A stretch of DNA of 64,000 nt from Rhodocollybia butyracea (GCA_015501585.1 JADNRY010000014.1:310001-374000), one strand, 5' to 3'. Positions 31,888 through 44,958 are shown, numbered from the stretch's first letter. Made by a program: numbers and translations. The notes: generated from the sequence alone by a model not told the origin.

Positions 31888-34354
31888 CTATACATCGGTG
31901 CCCTCGGGTTTTCCCTGTTTAATGTCTACGCCATTGATACCCATCTCTTCCGCTTGAGTATAGCAACCCAATAAGACGCCAAAAGTCTAGGAAGTTTGAA
32001 CAAAAACGTACCAGATATCTGTTTGACAGGTCCGACAAACCACTTTCGGGCACTTACTAACCAATACGTGAAGCTATACAATAACACAATTCCGACGGCG
32101 ACAATTGCGTAGTTCAAAGTTTGAGAGTCTACCGGCTAGAAGAGCCGTGGAATCAGTAACGTAGTCGAGGATCTAGAGAAACGAGGACTGTACATTTTCC
32201 TGAGGTAACATGAAAACGATAGATATGAACGCGATCCATGCTACCTGAGCGGAAGGTGATTCAAGAGGTCATACTAGTCTGGCGAGCACAAAGGGACGCA
32301 CCGCCGTAGCCGCAATTGGGAAAGAAAACTTTCCCAAATGAAAAGGACCGCGAACAAAATTCTTGCGATAAACGACTCGTAACGCGATGGGTATAGCGTA
32401 GCTAATGTAGAGCCCAATCGTGGCTATGCTTGTCGCTGCAGAAAAGGCTACCGACGATCCCAGACTAGGTAACCCAAGGATGAAGCTAAGGGTACATGCA
32501 AGCCATACTGGAACGGACAGAGGATATAGCCTCCCAGTGCTACTAGCAAGTATAACAAACACTCACCAGTACGGATTGGAGACCTCCATTGCGTACTCAC
32601 GTATGCAAAAAATTTAGACCCTGGTAATGCGCCGTCACGGGCGAAGGCATACATCATACGAGAGTTTGAAGTAACAGAGAACGTCCTGACAAAGACCGTG
32701 AAGTTGAGACGGAGACACGCCAGAGCTCAAGGGTTGATCATACCCACAAAAGAACATGGCACCAATGACAATCACCTGTAAGTCTCATTAGATACAAGTG
32801 TGCTACTCCTTCAGAAAGAGTGTGCGGACCATGAGGACTATGGCGCCCCTCTCCCCGACACAGTCAAGGAATATCTGTCCAACGGGCCCGTTAGGAGAAT
32901 CGATGGTTGTCTGCAAATCTTGAATCGAGAAGAGCAGCCCTAGAAGCAAGTATATGCCTAGAATCGCAGACACTCCAATGGCCATTACGATTCCTATACT
33001 TCCTGACATGGCCGCGTTATTCGTTTCCTCTGTCATCTATGCAATCCCGTGTCACTCAAGAAATCAACGCGAAAAAAAAAGATCTTGACTTGCATGCGCG
33101 CTAGCATCGAATCCTTGTAAAAAGAGACAGAGTATGGAATCCGACCTAGATATTGATAGTATGAAGGTACATACCAGTGAGAGTGTACTACGATTGTTAT
33201 CGATGGAAAGCATGGATCAGTGGTACGCAAATCACCGAGTCTATTAAAGTACAAATTACCTGAGCCATGAGTATCTATAAGAAAGACCATTAGCACGTCA
33301 GGTAGGGTCGAAGACAATTTCAACCTTACACCAGTGATCGCAACATAGGCTGGGCTTGCTCTTTCCGCCCATCCCCCAGTTCCATCGATGAATGTCTGGA
33401 ACACAAAGTGACCGGACTGATGTGTAGGTGCTTTGGCCAAAATTGCTACAACTAGAGAAAATGTGCCGATGGCATGCCACCAGACCGAAATGTTATTAAG
33501 GATATGCAAGACCCTAACTCCGAAACTGTAATCAACGATGAGAAACCATCCTAGCACATATTGTACGAGGTCGTACGTATTGATTAATCGTAAGAAAATA
33601 GCGTTAAGATGGAATAAAATTGAGAAGAAGGACTAACCCTGCGTAAAAAGGACTGGACGATGTAAGTAACACATCCTTTGCTTTCAGTTTAACTTACCTG
33701 CTGCATAAACACCTTTATGAATTTCGTTCAGTTTCGAACAAAAGTGGCTACATGGTACACGATGTCCATACCAATTTGAGTATTTGCAGTAGGAACAAAA
33801 GCGGTCTTGAAGGTAATGACAGTGGAAATGAACGTTGCACATGCGAATGAAATGCCTGTCGTAACGGCTACCTGGCCCAAAAGATTGAACCATCCGGTTA
33901 CCCAAGAAGCTAGTGGAGCGTTCTCCGGATTCGACAACATTGCGGCCCAGAAATATGGCCCGCCAGACACGGGATGCGAACTACAAACCTCAGCCATAGC
34001 CAGTCCGACAGTCATCGTAAAGAATGAAACAACTATCCATCCATATACCATGACGGCTGGGCCGCCGGTGTTTAAACCATACAGAAATAGCGAAGGTATA
34101 CCGGTGATAACAGAGATGACAGAGAAGGAGACCTGTAAGTGATTATCAAAAGCTCCGGCTGGTCATCTCAAATTAAGTATAAACATACCCCAAAGTTCTG
34201 GATCAAGCCCAACTCACGTCTAATTTGATAGTTAGCATTTGTTCTTGACACTGCGAATGTTAAGTTACTTGAGCTCTTGCTTGTATCCCATCTTGGCAAG
34301 CTCCGCCTCGTCTTTTTGCATAGTTGAAATCATTGCTTTCGGTTCATCCGACAT
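31888..34354 (-). CDS. Amino acid/GABA-choline type permease (APC superfamily)
   Basis: Integral membrane transporter of the fungal amino acid/choline/GABA group, expected to have 12 helices. From the ATG at 34354: MSDEPKAMIS..., RELGLIQNFGVSFSVISVITGIPSLFLYG split over three exons, then GGPAVMVYGWIVVS and AEVCSSHPVSGGPYFWAAML (the hallmark region of helix 2-3). WVTGWFNLLGQVAVTTG, HILNNISVWWHAIG, a MTEETNNAAMSGSIGIVMAIG helix, MMYAFARDGALPGS and IPIALRVVYRKNFVRGPFHLG follow. The last exon reads EEMGINGVDIKQGKPEGTDV with TAG at 31888-31890. About 11 introns. The family takes up GABA, choline or other amino acids across the plasma or vacuolar membrane; the exact substrate is not evident. Confidence 0.88.
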
Positions 34355-34798
34355 GGTCGTGGTTCTGGTCAAGAGTGCGCCGAGTAGCGGGTAATTTTCT
34401 TGCTTTTGCCATTGAGTCTTGACATGACGGCGAAAGATAAGGATTAGTTGAATATGGAAACTTCCCACAGGGCGGCGGTTGAGCTTATCTTGCTCTACCC
34501 ACCTAAATCTCAGAGTTTTCACCCCTCGCATAAGAGTTTTTCAGAAAATCAAGTCTAAAACGTAGCCTGCATGAGTTTGGAGCGCTCCAACCATTCAATT
34601 CTGGGAAATGAGCTCCAAAGGAGCAGAAGACCGGCTACTTCTCTTAGAGAGTCGTAAGCTTTACTTCCTATCCGACATGCCCTTACCGAAATACACTTCC
34701 CTAACTAGAAGTTCCTTATTCCAAGTTACAAAATACAATGCTGGTACAGATATAGTGATGTTCACTTACTCAAATTATTCCATCGTTTTCCATTGAGT

Positions 34799-36707
34799 TT
34801 ATCCGAAATGGAAAATCTCTATATATTTGATATGTCCACGGGCATCCGTCTGGAAATTAACCTTCAGTTACTAGAGAGCCAAAATCTCATTGGTCGTACC
34901 TGCAGTCCGATAACCCTTTCTTCATCCATTAACACCCCGTCCAAGCGGTGTCTCTTGTACGTGGCACTGAGAAAGGTTATAGTGAAAGACGAAAGAGTGA
35001 AATTCGAGGGAGCCTTACGTGACAACGTATGGCAAGTATGAAACGATCTCCTCAGCAAAAGTTTCTTGTGCATCTAGCACTCTTCCTCCCGGATCCACAA
35101 CCTTCGTCACCGATGAGTCTTTCGCCAGCTCACGCTCCGCTTGTCGAACATTGTGCGGGTTGAAGTCAAAGAGAACTATGGGAGAGGGTCTACGCCGAAG
35201 GTCGTCGTAAGACTGATTGTCATCATCGTCTACTGTAGGGAGAAAGACAAAACGTTGGCCACACGTAGTAGTAATCCACCTCGAAGGCGTTTGGCCTTCG
35301 AGGTCAACACTGCACGTCCTTGAAGGGGCCCATTCAGACCACGGAACCTGCTTTTCTCTGTCGATATCGCCGAATGGCGCATTGGGTGGAAGAAGGTCCA
35401 ATAACGCACGACGATGCACAAAGATAGTGAATAAGGATGATAGGTGGAGAGCGTTTACTCGGAGGTGAAGGAGGACGATAGAGTTAAGTGGATCATAATG
35501 GAAAGGCCGAGTGGAATGTTTTAAATCGCTACCGGACCCGATAGGATTGGGCTCCGCCCGACAGGAGATGAAGCGTAGGACATTGTCTGGCAAAAGCTTG
35601 GGAAGCGCAAGCTGCATGACTGGAGCCGAAGGCTGATGCTCATTTGGTCCAGGTATGTTCCAAATTTCCAGGGCACGAGTCTGAGTGTTTGGAAGAAGTA
35701 TCACGTCTTCCGAGAGGAAAACAACACCAGAATATGTCTCCGGATTGCCGTCGATTTCCTGGAAGACATCTCAGACGGTCTTTTGACACAGGATGCAGAT
35801 AGGATCGTACCATTACTACCCTGCCACTTTGCCACTCATAAACAGTAACCACGCAATGTGCACTAGGATTTCTCCAGAATGTGGTCACAAGGGCAAGATA
35901 TCGGCCCACAATTTCCAGGTTTATAGAAGGCGTACTGAATCGAAGTTCAGAAACGACGACGGGAATCGACGGGACTCTGGCTTTTGGATGGTTGCGTCCA
36001 GTCGAGAATTGACGCAACGCTAACTCGATAGACAGTACCGACGAGGAACCAGAACGTTCACGAACTTCGCTACTGGAGATCATCAGAACTCTTTTAGATC
36101 GTGAAAGAAAAGGACTTACGCGGTGACAAGTGCAATAAGATCATGCTCTTGCAGATTCACGCCGAAATCAACGATGTATTTATCTCCAGAATGAAGGCGA
36201 GACCACTGGGGCGTTTGATCAGGCGTATTCGGAAGCCTGAGGTACTGCAGGCTCTGGCGCGTATTATCACCAAGCAAGTAGACGTCTCCAGATAGATCGT
36301 AAACACTAACACAGAACACTCAGGTTTAGTCCAATGGTTAGATGAGAGTCGAACCTTCCGGGATTGAAGGGAAGTGGAACCTGGATCTGAAAATCTGGTA
36401 TACAATTGTTGAACGATTCTTCTCTTTGTTGGAGCAGTCTGTAGTATAGAATCAGACAGATGCAGTGGATATGACACACGGAAACTTGCCTAAGCTTTTC
36501 AGAGTAGCTAAGATGGCTGTTTCGATTGTCCAAGGCGCAGGACTTGAAAAGCTGTATGCTATACTGGAGGAAAACGGAGCCAGAAATCACTGCGTGAAAG
36601 GCGCGATTCACATACGCGCAACTTGTCAAGTCGTAAGCAGATAAATAAGAAAAGATATAGACAAGAAGTTCTGGAGGAAGCTCAGTGAGCTGAATAGAAA
36701 CCTCCAT
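34799..36707 (-). CDS. F-box protein
   Basis: ATG at 36707. Residues about 7-50 form an F-box (LTELPPELLVYIFSYLSAYDLTSCAYVNRAFHAVI), the motif that binds Skp1 in SCF ubiquitin ligases. The rest is a long region with beta-type segments (LALVTTFWRNPSAHCVVTVYEW; IVLLHLRVNALHLSS; RWITTTCGQRFVFLP) that probably forms a propeller-like or WD-like substrate platform, as in many basidiomycete F-box proteins. The last exons read ATYKRHRLDGVLMDEERVIGLQ and TDARGHIKYIEIFHFG, with stop 34799-34801. Only 86 bases separate its start from that of the divergent terpene-synthase-fold gene at 36794. Confidence 0.8.
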
Positions 36708-36793
36708 GGCCGTAACTGAGCGAAGTTCGAACTCCAGTCTCAGTTTATTTCAAATTGTCACGTGAGGCTAAATCAGTATCTGCTCCAACTCAC
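36708..36793. promoter_or_regulatory. 86-base bidirectional spacer
   Basis: This is the only sequence between the ATG of the F-box gene (minus) and the ATG of the terpene-synthase-like gene (plus). Both promoters must overlap each other or the 5' parts of the genes. No TATA box is seen. Confidence 0.6.
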
Positions 36794-38020
36794 ATGAACC
36801 CTGGCAGTTACCAGCTGCCTGATTTCCTATCCCTTTTCCAGGACTATGAACTGAGCATAAACAGGCATTGCCGCGAGGCTAGCCTAGCCTCGGAAGAATG
36901 GATACGAAGCTCGACTCAAGGCTTGGACTCCAGTTTCCCGCTTTGCAGCAAGCTTCCAGGCATGAAACTCGGTCTACTGGGAGCCTGTTGCTTCCCCAAT
37001 TGCGATTTAACCCAACTTATTCTCGTCCAGGATTTTTGGACTTTAATCGTACTAGACACACAGACTGTACTGAAGTCAGAACCTCCAACGAAAATGGACT
37101 GGCTTCTTGCGGAAGACTCGGACCTAGGATTCGTCGAGTTACTCCAACATCCTCTTTACAAAGGGTTCGTGTTCGTTTCAAGGCATGCTCTATGAAGCTC
37201 GAACTTATCTTCTATGCCAGGCTTCTGCCACGACTCTTGAGGCTCCAAAAAAGTACATCGGAGTCGTGGCAAAACTATTTCGTATCTTCTATATCCACCT
37301 ATAGGTCCTCTCAGCAGAAAGCTTTTGAATATCGATGCCAAGGAAATATACTTTCCCTCGAGATCGATGATTACATTGACTTTCGACGCGACTTCAGCGG
37401 AATACGCGTTGTACTTGACCTAATAGAAGCTGTCGGAGGACTGGAGTTGGATATCTCGCCTTACAATGACGACTTACGAGTTCTACAGCGTCTGGTTGGT
37501 GATATAATAACTCTTGCTTGGGTGAGTTTTCCTGATCTACTAGATTTATTCATTTCTTCTGAGATGAAATCCTTTTCAGGATATATTCGCCTACAATATC
37601 GACCAGTCAATCGATAACAAAATTAATATCGTGTCACTTTTACAATCCAAACGTGGAATCGGGCTAGCGCGCGCTATCAGCGAGGCCGGCGCTCTTATAC
37701 GTGAAAGGCTCGAACAATTCAAAGCGCTCGAAGAAAACCTACTCCGAGTGGAGCCCGCTCCGACTAGTAGTAATACATGGGGCCAATCCTGGCTCTGGTG
37801 GTTTTGGAGCCTTTTATCCTCGAACGCTGAAGATCCGGAGACTTTGCCAGCTTCAGTCGCACATGACGTAGAGCTATATATTAACGGGCTGAAAAATTGT
37901 CTTGTAGGGTTTTTCAACTGGGCGTATGAAACGGAAATGTTCTTTGGAACTAAGGGAGAGTCGGTCAAGGGATTCGGATGGGTATTTTTACTTCCCCCAT
38001 CCTCGAATACTATAGTGTAG
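36794..38020 (+). CDS. Terpene-synthase-fold protein with degenerate catalytic motifs
   Basis: Exons 36794-37132, 37183-37521 and 37580-38020 sum to 1119 bases (372 residues), normal for fungal sesquiterpene synthases. The N-terminus has the usual YQLPDFLSLFQDYELSINRH block and LGLLGACCFPNCDL. RRDFSGIRVVLDLIEAVGGLEL and the C-terminal FFNWAYETEMFFGTKG also fit the family. The two metal-binding motifs do not. Where class I enzymes have an Asp-rich DDxxD/E, this reads VLDTQTVL. Where they have ND..S...E, it reads WDIFAYNID, lacking the first Asn and the Ser and with Asp for Glu. The frame is fully open and splice sites are canonical, so it is not an obvious pseudogene. It may be catalytically dead, use a different chemistry, or be an early decay product. 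Confidence 0.78.
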
Positions 38021-39497
38021 GCCTAGGAATTACATCATTACTTTCATTTACTAGTCAAGCTAGTCAAGTTCGGGATCTCTTTTCTCTCACAAGTTTTTGG
38101 TGACAGTTATATCTTCATCCTCTCTCACGAACGGCGGACCTACTTTTAACAGCAGTGACAATCGTAATCTCAGTGAGAAATTGCTCGAATTTTCCCCAAG
38201 AGCATATCTCTTATCTTTCCTTCAGGAGGAGAATGCTCGGCAAAAGAAGACACCAAGTCTCGGCGGGCAATGAGCTTTCCCAGTTCCTCACTGATTTTGG
38301 CAAGATGCACTTAAAAATACTTCGGCCCTCGGGAGAACGGATAGAACATCACTTTCGAATCGATCCCCCGGTAAAACGGGAAGAACATCCAAAGAACTTC
38401 ATCAGTGCCTCCTAGCCAGAGTTGTCCTCATTCGTAGGAGATTAATATTAGGGAGGTTTATAGTGGTGGACGTACTGTTCTATAGTGCAGTCCGGTATTC
38501 AAAAATATAACGGTGTCTGCTTATGTGGAGTAGTATCAACAGGGGTACTTCGCCCTTTCTTCCCCAACTTGGCATGAGAACCCCAGCAACTTGGAGAACT
38601 CGAATAGCTCGCACCTCGCCCCGATCGTCCGTTCGAATCAAGCCACTTACTCAACAACTTAAACAGCTTAAACAAGTGCTTAAAGGGCCCAATAATTAAT
38701 TATTCACTTTGAGTTATACAGATATTATAGATTTTCGCAAACGAATGACAAACTTAAATAGCGAACAAAGCCTTTTAAGCCTCAACCAATACCAACTACA
38801 TACAGAAGCGGAATAAATAAGGAGTGTGGGTACGAGCAGGCACGACCGACACCGAATGACGCAAGGAGTAGTCCAATGAGATGAAGGGGGAATGAGTTGC
38901 GGGAGCGATGAAGTACAAGGTTGGGACTTCGGTTCTTGAGGTTCGGGGTAGGATACACCTCTGCGTATGATACCAATAAGGAATGTGGATCGGCCGAGAC
39001 TATGAGGTCCGAGATGAAAGACGAGGAGGAGGAGGGGTAGGTAGAGTAGGTTGCGGAAGGACAGTAAAATCGGGAATTGTACTGTAGAGGTCGGATAGAG
39101 GGGGACAACGATAGAGTATGTGATTGGGTCATGTAGCGTTTCATCAAGGGTAAAGCGGTTGGTGGCGGTCTATCCAGCCAGTGGAGTTGCGGAATGGAGG
39201 AGGAGGGTAGGGGGGAGGGGGGAAAGCTGGAGATGTTGATAACATCTTCAATGTTGGTTGAACAATCGGAATGGTTTTAACCATGCCGACCCACGACAGG
39301 GCAATAGCAATATCGGGGAAAGGAGGACGGGTAGGGGGTATATGAACAGGAGACGGAAAAGAGAGAAGAATGGAAATTCGAAGGAAACAGACAATTAAGT
39401 ACATTTTAGCAGTCTAGGATATGGATAGAAACGAACATGAAACAAAGCAAAGATGGACAAATCGAGAAAGCGAGAGGAGAGGATAGCGAACGACAAT
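38021..39497. other. Intergenic, purine-rich in its right half
   Basis: From about 38,780 to 39,410 the plus strand is strongly G/A-rich (for example 'gacgaggaggaggagggg' near 39020 and 'gtaggggggaggggggaaag' near 39207). Open frames here (38782-39147, 39144-39404, minus) are Ser/Pro-rich low-complexity readings of that bias. It is probably the 3' flank of the bHLH gene. Confidence 0.45.
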
Positions 39498-40662
39498 TCA
39501 CATCATTGCGAAATTTACTCCCCCAGTCATTCCCATGTTTCCCATGTTTCCGGGGTGCATTGGTATATTCATGTTCATTCCGTTGTTCACCATTCCGTTG
39601 TTTCCATTCCATACAACTTGTTCAAAATACGCCGAAGGAGGACTGGCACTACCACTCGACTGGCTGCTACTTCGGGATCTCCTGGCCAGAGATTTCAAGT
39701 ATGCCTGGTCGCTGGCATTTCCGGGACCATAAGCTGCCCATTTTTCTCGGACAGGACCATACGGGCCAGCATACGCATCGCCAGCACTGTAAGGTATAGC
39801 GTCATAGACCGTTCCAACGACCGGGTTCTCAAAAGACATAGCGGTAGGCGATGCTATCATAGGTCCTCCGGTAGAAGAGTGCACACGTTGAGTATGCATA
39901 GAGGAAGGTCGCATCATCGGATGTACGTTGGTGTTGATTGCCGGTACGAAGGGAGCTTGTGGCTGAGGTTGTGATTTATGCATAGTAGCGGCTCTGATAT
40001 CTTCGTCGCTTTGCATGGAAGTTGCAGTCATAGGTCTGTAGTCATCATCGAGTTCTTCTCCAAAGCCGTCCTCGTCCCCCTCTTCTTGAAGACCGGCTCC
40101 TCCTGGAATAGGAATGATCTCGGGTTCTCCACTGAGAACCACACTGAAACCCTCTCCCCGTACTGGTTCGTCGATACGTGGAATACCAGCCCTACCGCGC
40201 CATTCATTCAGCTCACGGCGAAGAGCGTCCGATTCAAGTTTCAACAATCGGAGTTCGCGGGAAGCCAAAAGTCGGTGGCGGCGGGCAGCGTGGACATGTG
40301 CAATCGAAGAGTTTACGATTGCAGATTTAGATGGGCGGCGAAGTTGAGAAAGATTTGGAAGGAGTGCGGCAAGGTCCTACAAGAGCGCGCGCATGAGAAA
40401 CAGGCCAGAAAACAGTGTATGCACTCACGAGGAACCTTCCGTTCAAAGTCTCCCTCCTGGCTCGTTCGACGGCATTATGAGTAGCCCTGCGCTCGGCAGT
40501 GCTTGCACGACGAGAAGCTTTACGTTTTCCAGTAACTTTGCTGATGTTGTCGCCAGAATCTAAGCTCTGTGGAGAGACTGGCGAACGAGGCTGTATCGAG
40601 GAATCGTCTGAGACGGGAGAAGGGGCACCTGAGCTAGGTGAAGCGTTCATGTTGTGATTCAT
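39498..40662 (-). CDS. Basic helix-loop-helix transcription factor
   Basis: Exons 40662-40429 and 40376-39498, joined by a 52-base intron. The N-terminal ~45 residues are Ser/Pro-rich. The bHLH is split by the intron: KRKASRRASTAERRATHNAVERARRETLN is basic region plus helix 1, followed by GRFL, then DLAALLPNLSQLRRPSKSAIVNSSIAHVHAARRH as loop and helix 2. The basic region has the His-x3-Glu-x3-Arg pattern (HNAVERARR) expected for E-box recognition. A coiled segment LLKLESDALRRELNEW may extend dimerisation. The long C-terminus is low-complexity, acidic (DEDGFGEELDDD) and then Asn/Met/Gly-rich. ATG 40662 is the first Met; the longer frame would start at a TTG. Confidence 0.87.
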
Positions 40663-40844
40663 TTCAGGACACTGGTTACGCGACAACGTCTGCGGACACC
40701 AAAAGTGAAATCGAGTAAAGTTGAGGAGAAAGGCGAGTTAATTCGAGCCGCGAGCTGAGCTCAAGCGAACTGGATTTGCGGAAAATGAGAAGCCGGTAAG
40801 GGTCGCGAGAATCCAAGCGGTATCCTTGATCCCGGCGAGGGTCA

Positions 40845-40885
40845 GACGGAAAGAGGGAGGAAGAGGAGGAGGGAGGAGGGAGACG
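40845..40885 (-). promoter_or_regulatory. CT-rich tract upstream of the bHLH gene
   Basis: The plus strand reads 'agagggaggaagaggagg' and similar, so the mRNA-sense strand is almost pure pyrimidine, about 190-220 bases before the ATG. CT-rich blocks near transcription starts are common in basidiomycete promoters. Confidence 0.45.
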
Positions 40886-40974
40886 TTAAGCCAAAGCTGG
40901 TGGGTGTTCAAATGAAAAAATCGGGAAAACTCAAGAGCTGTAATATTTAAGTCGGCATTTGCCGGTGATCGCAC

Positions 40975-43908
40975 AGCAAACCAAAAACGAGTTCTAAATC
41001 ACGAGCCTTGAGGCTAGTAGTGCGGGCTCGCCTATTACCGTCTTCATCATCTTAAGTTAACAGTAATGCCTCGTTGTACTTTACATTCTGCTGCAATTTC
41101 ACCCCCCTCCCCACTCGAACACTCGTCGATGCCGGCTACTTTGGCGTACCGGCCGGTGTCGTTAACCGACTCGTCATTGTCATAACGTTGCTGATAACGA
41201 CAGATGGGGAACCTGGCCCTATTAAATACTGACCCTAACTGACCCTCCGGAACCTGAGCTTTGTCGTTTAAAATGGAAGGACATCACGGAACCTTATCGA
41301 TCCTAACGCTCAATGCCAAAGCGAGTCATAGGACTAGTTTTGTAGCTCGAAATTCGGCTCGATATCTTCGTCTTGAGAACCTAAAATGAATCAGAAGACT
41401 ATCTTTCCGAGATGAGGCGGCATTGACACCTAGATGCACTTACATCTGCTGTTCAAGTATCATCAGATGATCTGCAGTCACCGATCTAAATAGTAGACCA
41501 AACCAGTACCGTTGATATATCTTGACAACTCGGATGAAGTTTTGGATTATTCAAATTTGCATCAGTCTCCAGCAACGGAGAAATAACACTGGTAAGCCTA
41601 ATTTAACCTCCTTCGGTGCGGTCCTTTCGTCTGTCTCGTTACGTCGTCGTGAAATGAAACGGAACTCACAAGTCAAAAGCATACAGTATGTACCCCTTGA
41701 GTTTATCAACAAACAAGCCAAAACTCTTTCGCCTTGTTCAATTGTTCCCATCCGGAATTGGGAGAACGCCTGAGCTGAGGAGGCGCATCATCAGGTATCA
41801 TCAGTGTATCACCTCAAACTCCGGAGCTCCAGTAATACCGTGTTCGACCCTGTAAGAACAAATTCAAAGCAGCTGCCGGTCGCTTGGTGGGTCTATCATT
41901 AGCAAAGCTCTGGTTCTGAGGCAGAGCCTCAGTGAAGATTGAATGAGTTAAAAAAAAAGTTGATATAGTGCTGCGAACTCCTGCGGTCCAGCGGCGTCTA
42001 GCCGCGGTGTCAGAGGTGTGAGAACATGCAAGTTGGGCGAAGTTCAAGGAGGGGTCCCGCCATCTTCGGTGTCGGTCATTCGGGTCTTGGAGTACCCGGA
42101 TGAGCTTATCAAGTTCTTATCAAACAGGATATATCTGGAAATGTGCATGCGCCCTGCTCACTACTGGTCAGCTTGTTTTTCAAACAGAATAAACAACGGG
42201 AGGGTTTACGAACTTGGATCTGCCGAGAATGTATGGGGATTCGAGAAACAAACACAGTCCAATGAATGAAACTCTATGAAACTTCGTGAAACTTCATGTG
42301 CAACCTGGTGGACTTTTGATTTTGAAGCCTTGAAGCCGATGGATTTACACATGAAGCTAGTACACGACTCTGTACTCGTCTGATTTTCCATTCGAGGAGG
42401 GACTGAACCCATAATTATTGAAACATGAATCGCGATCGGAGGTTGGGCTTATCTTTCCAAAGTACAATTATTTTTCCTGGCAATCGATTCTCCTAGATTT
42501 GCTTGGGAGAATGAACATGTATTTGATTGAGTTTACTGTTGGTGAAATACGCGCCTTTTGGACCTCTCTAAAATCTCCAAAGCAAATTAGATCTGCAATA
42601 GATGTCGTTGACTTGTTCGGTCAAACTCTGACCAACTCCGAAAACGACAATCCAGCCGCGGCTGACAGTTGAAACAGTTAAGAATCAGAGATGGCAACAT
42701 ATGGTAGGTGTGCTTGTTGAGAACTTCACGTTCTTTTCTATAGTTGTGGTTAAGATTGTGATATCTGGAGCAAGGTCCGAGGAGCGACGAGTGGTAAAGA
42801 ATCACCGTCAAGCCGAAACCATGGTACACATGCTGCTGAGCACACGCGGCGGCTCGGCACGCCTTCAAGCAAGCTTCCACGAAGTGTCAGAAAGAAGCTG
42901 GCTTTCGAATACTGTCCGACGCCGTACAAGGCCAGAGACAGGAGCTGCAGTGAGCTATATATTAATAAAAAAGAATACCAAGTGAATACCACCACACAAA
43001 GGATGTTTCTTCAAACGGCGTCAACGCTTCTAATGGCATTCGATAACGATGGTTCACTGCTATCTTTGCAAATAAAACTTTCTTTTCTAAACAGTTCATC
43101 CCTGCAGCTCCTAATTTGGAGTTGATGCGCTGCAAATCTTTTCATATCGACGTTCTGGCCGCAAACAAGAGCAGCATTTTAGCGACTTTCAACTCGTATA
43201 TACAAAGTGTTAGTGGCATGACTTTCTCGAAACACAACGAAACAACCAGTGCACGCTCTACTGCCGTCGTCAAAGTTGGAATTAACCACAGGGTCTCATA
43301 ACTATAGTGGGGCCGGGATATGTGGATGCGGGAGAGAGGAGTGAAGAAACTCCATCTAGAGTCCAGAGTGAAGGTGCGAAGCTCGCTTGGAGCCTTACCC
43401 TGAAAAGGCCGAAAACGTTTCTCAACCTAACCAAACAGAACCTAACCCAGAGCAAGATAGAGCTCCGCGATCTCGTGTTCGACTTAAGGTAGTCAGCATA
43501 TACTCATGCTTGCAACCCTAAATTTTTTCGCTTTCCTGAGTGGGGGATTATTTTAGCATGGGCGAACGAGCCCACCACTATCGAATGCGTATGTAGGATA
43601 TCCTTGTCTTCAGTGAAATCCGGCCGGATTGACTTCTCGCTAAAGCTTGGAATATAAAGCCCCTGGACGTGCTTTGGCATATAGCAATGGATCAACATTC
43701 TCGGAGATGAACATGTGTGGCGCTGGACAGATTTTTAGCAAGCGGCTCCTCCTGATAGCCAACTCCAACTGCTGCTCCTTGAATGGGAGTAGTTTGCGAC
43801 AATGAGGGGGAGGGGGGGGCAACTCTGAGAACTAGTAGGTGAAGATTTGAGATTTGGACCAAGTACAGAGGAACGTACAATAGCAGGCTGCAAACAGAAT
43901 ATACATGA
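40975..43908. other. About 2.9 kb without a supported gene
   Basis: Several frames of 60-95 codons exist (42018-42269, 42418-42672, 42701-42985), but none joins to another through plausible introns or resembles a known family. A G-rich 'gagggggaggggggggc' lies near 43803-43819. Confidence 0.4.
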
Positions 43909-44958
43909 TTATAAATAGAATTTTCGTAGAGATGGTGTTGTTAGGATGAGTGTCATCTCTTCTTCTGTTAAACCTCGCACCAAGTCAAGTTTGGAAATTT
44001 CTTCTCGCACCTCATTTGGTGTGAAGTAGTAACGGACAAGACATATTCTATCAGGACGGCAGGATTTTTTTGCTTCATGAACTTTTTCAAGGACATCCTT
44101 CAACCATTTCTTTCTGATTTGATGATTGCCTTCATATAACTCTTTTGCGGCGGCATGCTTGTCAGTGCCTAACAGTGGATTTTCGTAGGCCGCCCTGAGG
44201 CTTGACGCTGATCAAACTGTTCATTAAAAAGAACTCGCATCAAGTAAGACTTGGTCTTACCTCCTTGGATGTTGATAGGCTTGCGACGCAATTTACCCTT
44301 CGTTGCAGGCGAAGCCTTGGACCAAGCGAGATTGTTCGAAGCTGTGCAGCGTAAGCAAATGATTTAATCAAGCGGAAATTGAATATTGAATGAACAGACC
44401 TCGCATAGTCTTGTCTAGGATATGCCGCCGCTGCCCGACTTGTATTTGAGCGTCCAGTCTTGATTTCAGAGACTGAGTTTCTTGTTCAAGCGTAGATATT
44501 CGAGTGTTCAGGTAGGTGTCTCGAGCGTCCATTCTTGAATTTATCGAGTTCATCTCGGAGACGAGTCTCGACATTAACACCTCGGTTGCAGTAGGCTAGA
44601 TTACCAGCAATCAATGCTCACAATTGGGTAAGATCAACCTCATAACTTACTCTAGGGTCTTCATTTTTTCGTGTAATAGATACATTCATGTCTTCGCTGT
44701 CCACATTGGTACCGTCATAAGAAATGGAAAATTGAGAGAGGGGTGGCTGCATGGCATGTTGGAATTGAGATCGGCCTGGGCGGAGGATACGTTGACGTCG
44801 TCAGTTAATCGGTGGGAGGCAACCCACGTAGTAGTCGTTTCGTTGGGCACTGGTGAATTCTGATCCGTAGTTGCTTCGGCGGGCATTACTAAATTCTGAT
44901 GTATAGTCGGGTTTTGATGCGTAGCAGTTCGGGAAGAAAGGTGGGAGCGGCAGCCCAA
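43909..44958 (-). CDS. Hypothetical coiled-coil protein
   Basis: The N-terminal exon starts at Met 44958 or Met 44886 (MPAEATTDQNSPV) and is Thr/Ser/Asn-rich. One or more introns follow near 44,770-44,590. The central exon encodes a strong coiled coil, MSRLVSEMNSINSRMD then ISTLEQETQSLKSRLD. After an intron comes a basic SNNLAWSKASPATKGKLRRKP segment. The last exon (WLKDVLEKVHEAKKSC, VREEISKLDLVRGLTEEE) ends at TAA 43909-43911. It lies head-to-head with ATP17, sharing a spacer of at most 138 bases. No family is recognised; the exact N-terminal splicing is uncertain. Confidence 0.55.

Noticed and set aside
36898..37617. 239-codon frame starting MDTKLDSRLG
   Set aside because: The first third is a shadow of exon 1 of the terpene-synthase-like gene in another frame; only the part after the 37133-37182 intron is real.
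38782..39404. Minus-strand Ser/Pro-rich frames
   Set aside because: They follow from the purine bias of the plus strand; there are no conserved features and they lie in the likely 3' flank of the bHLH gene.
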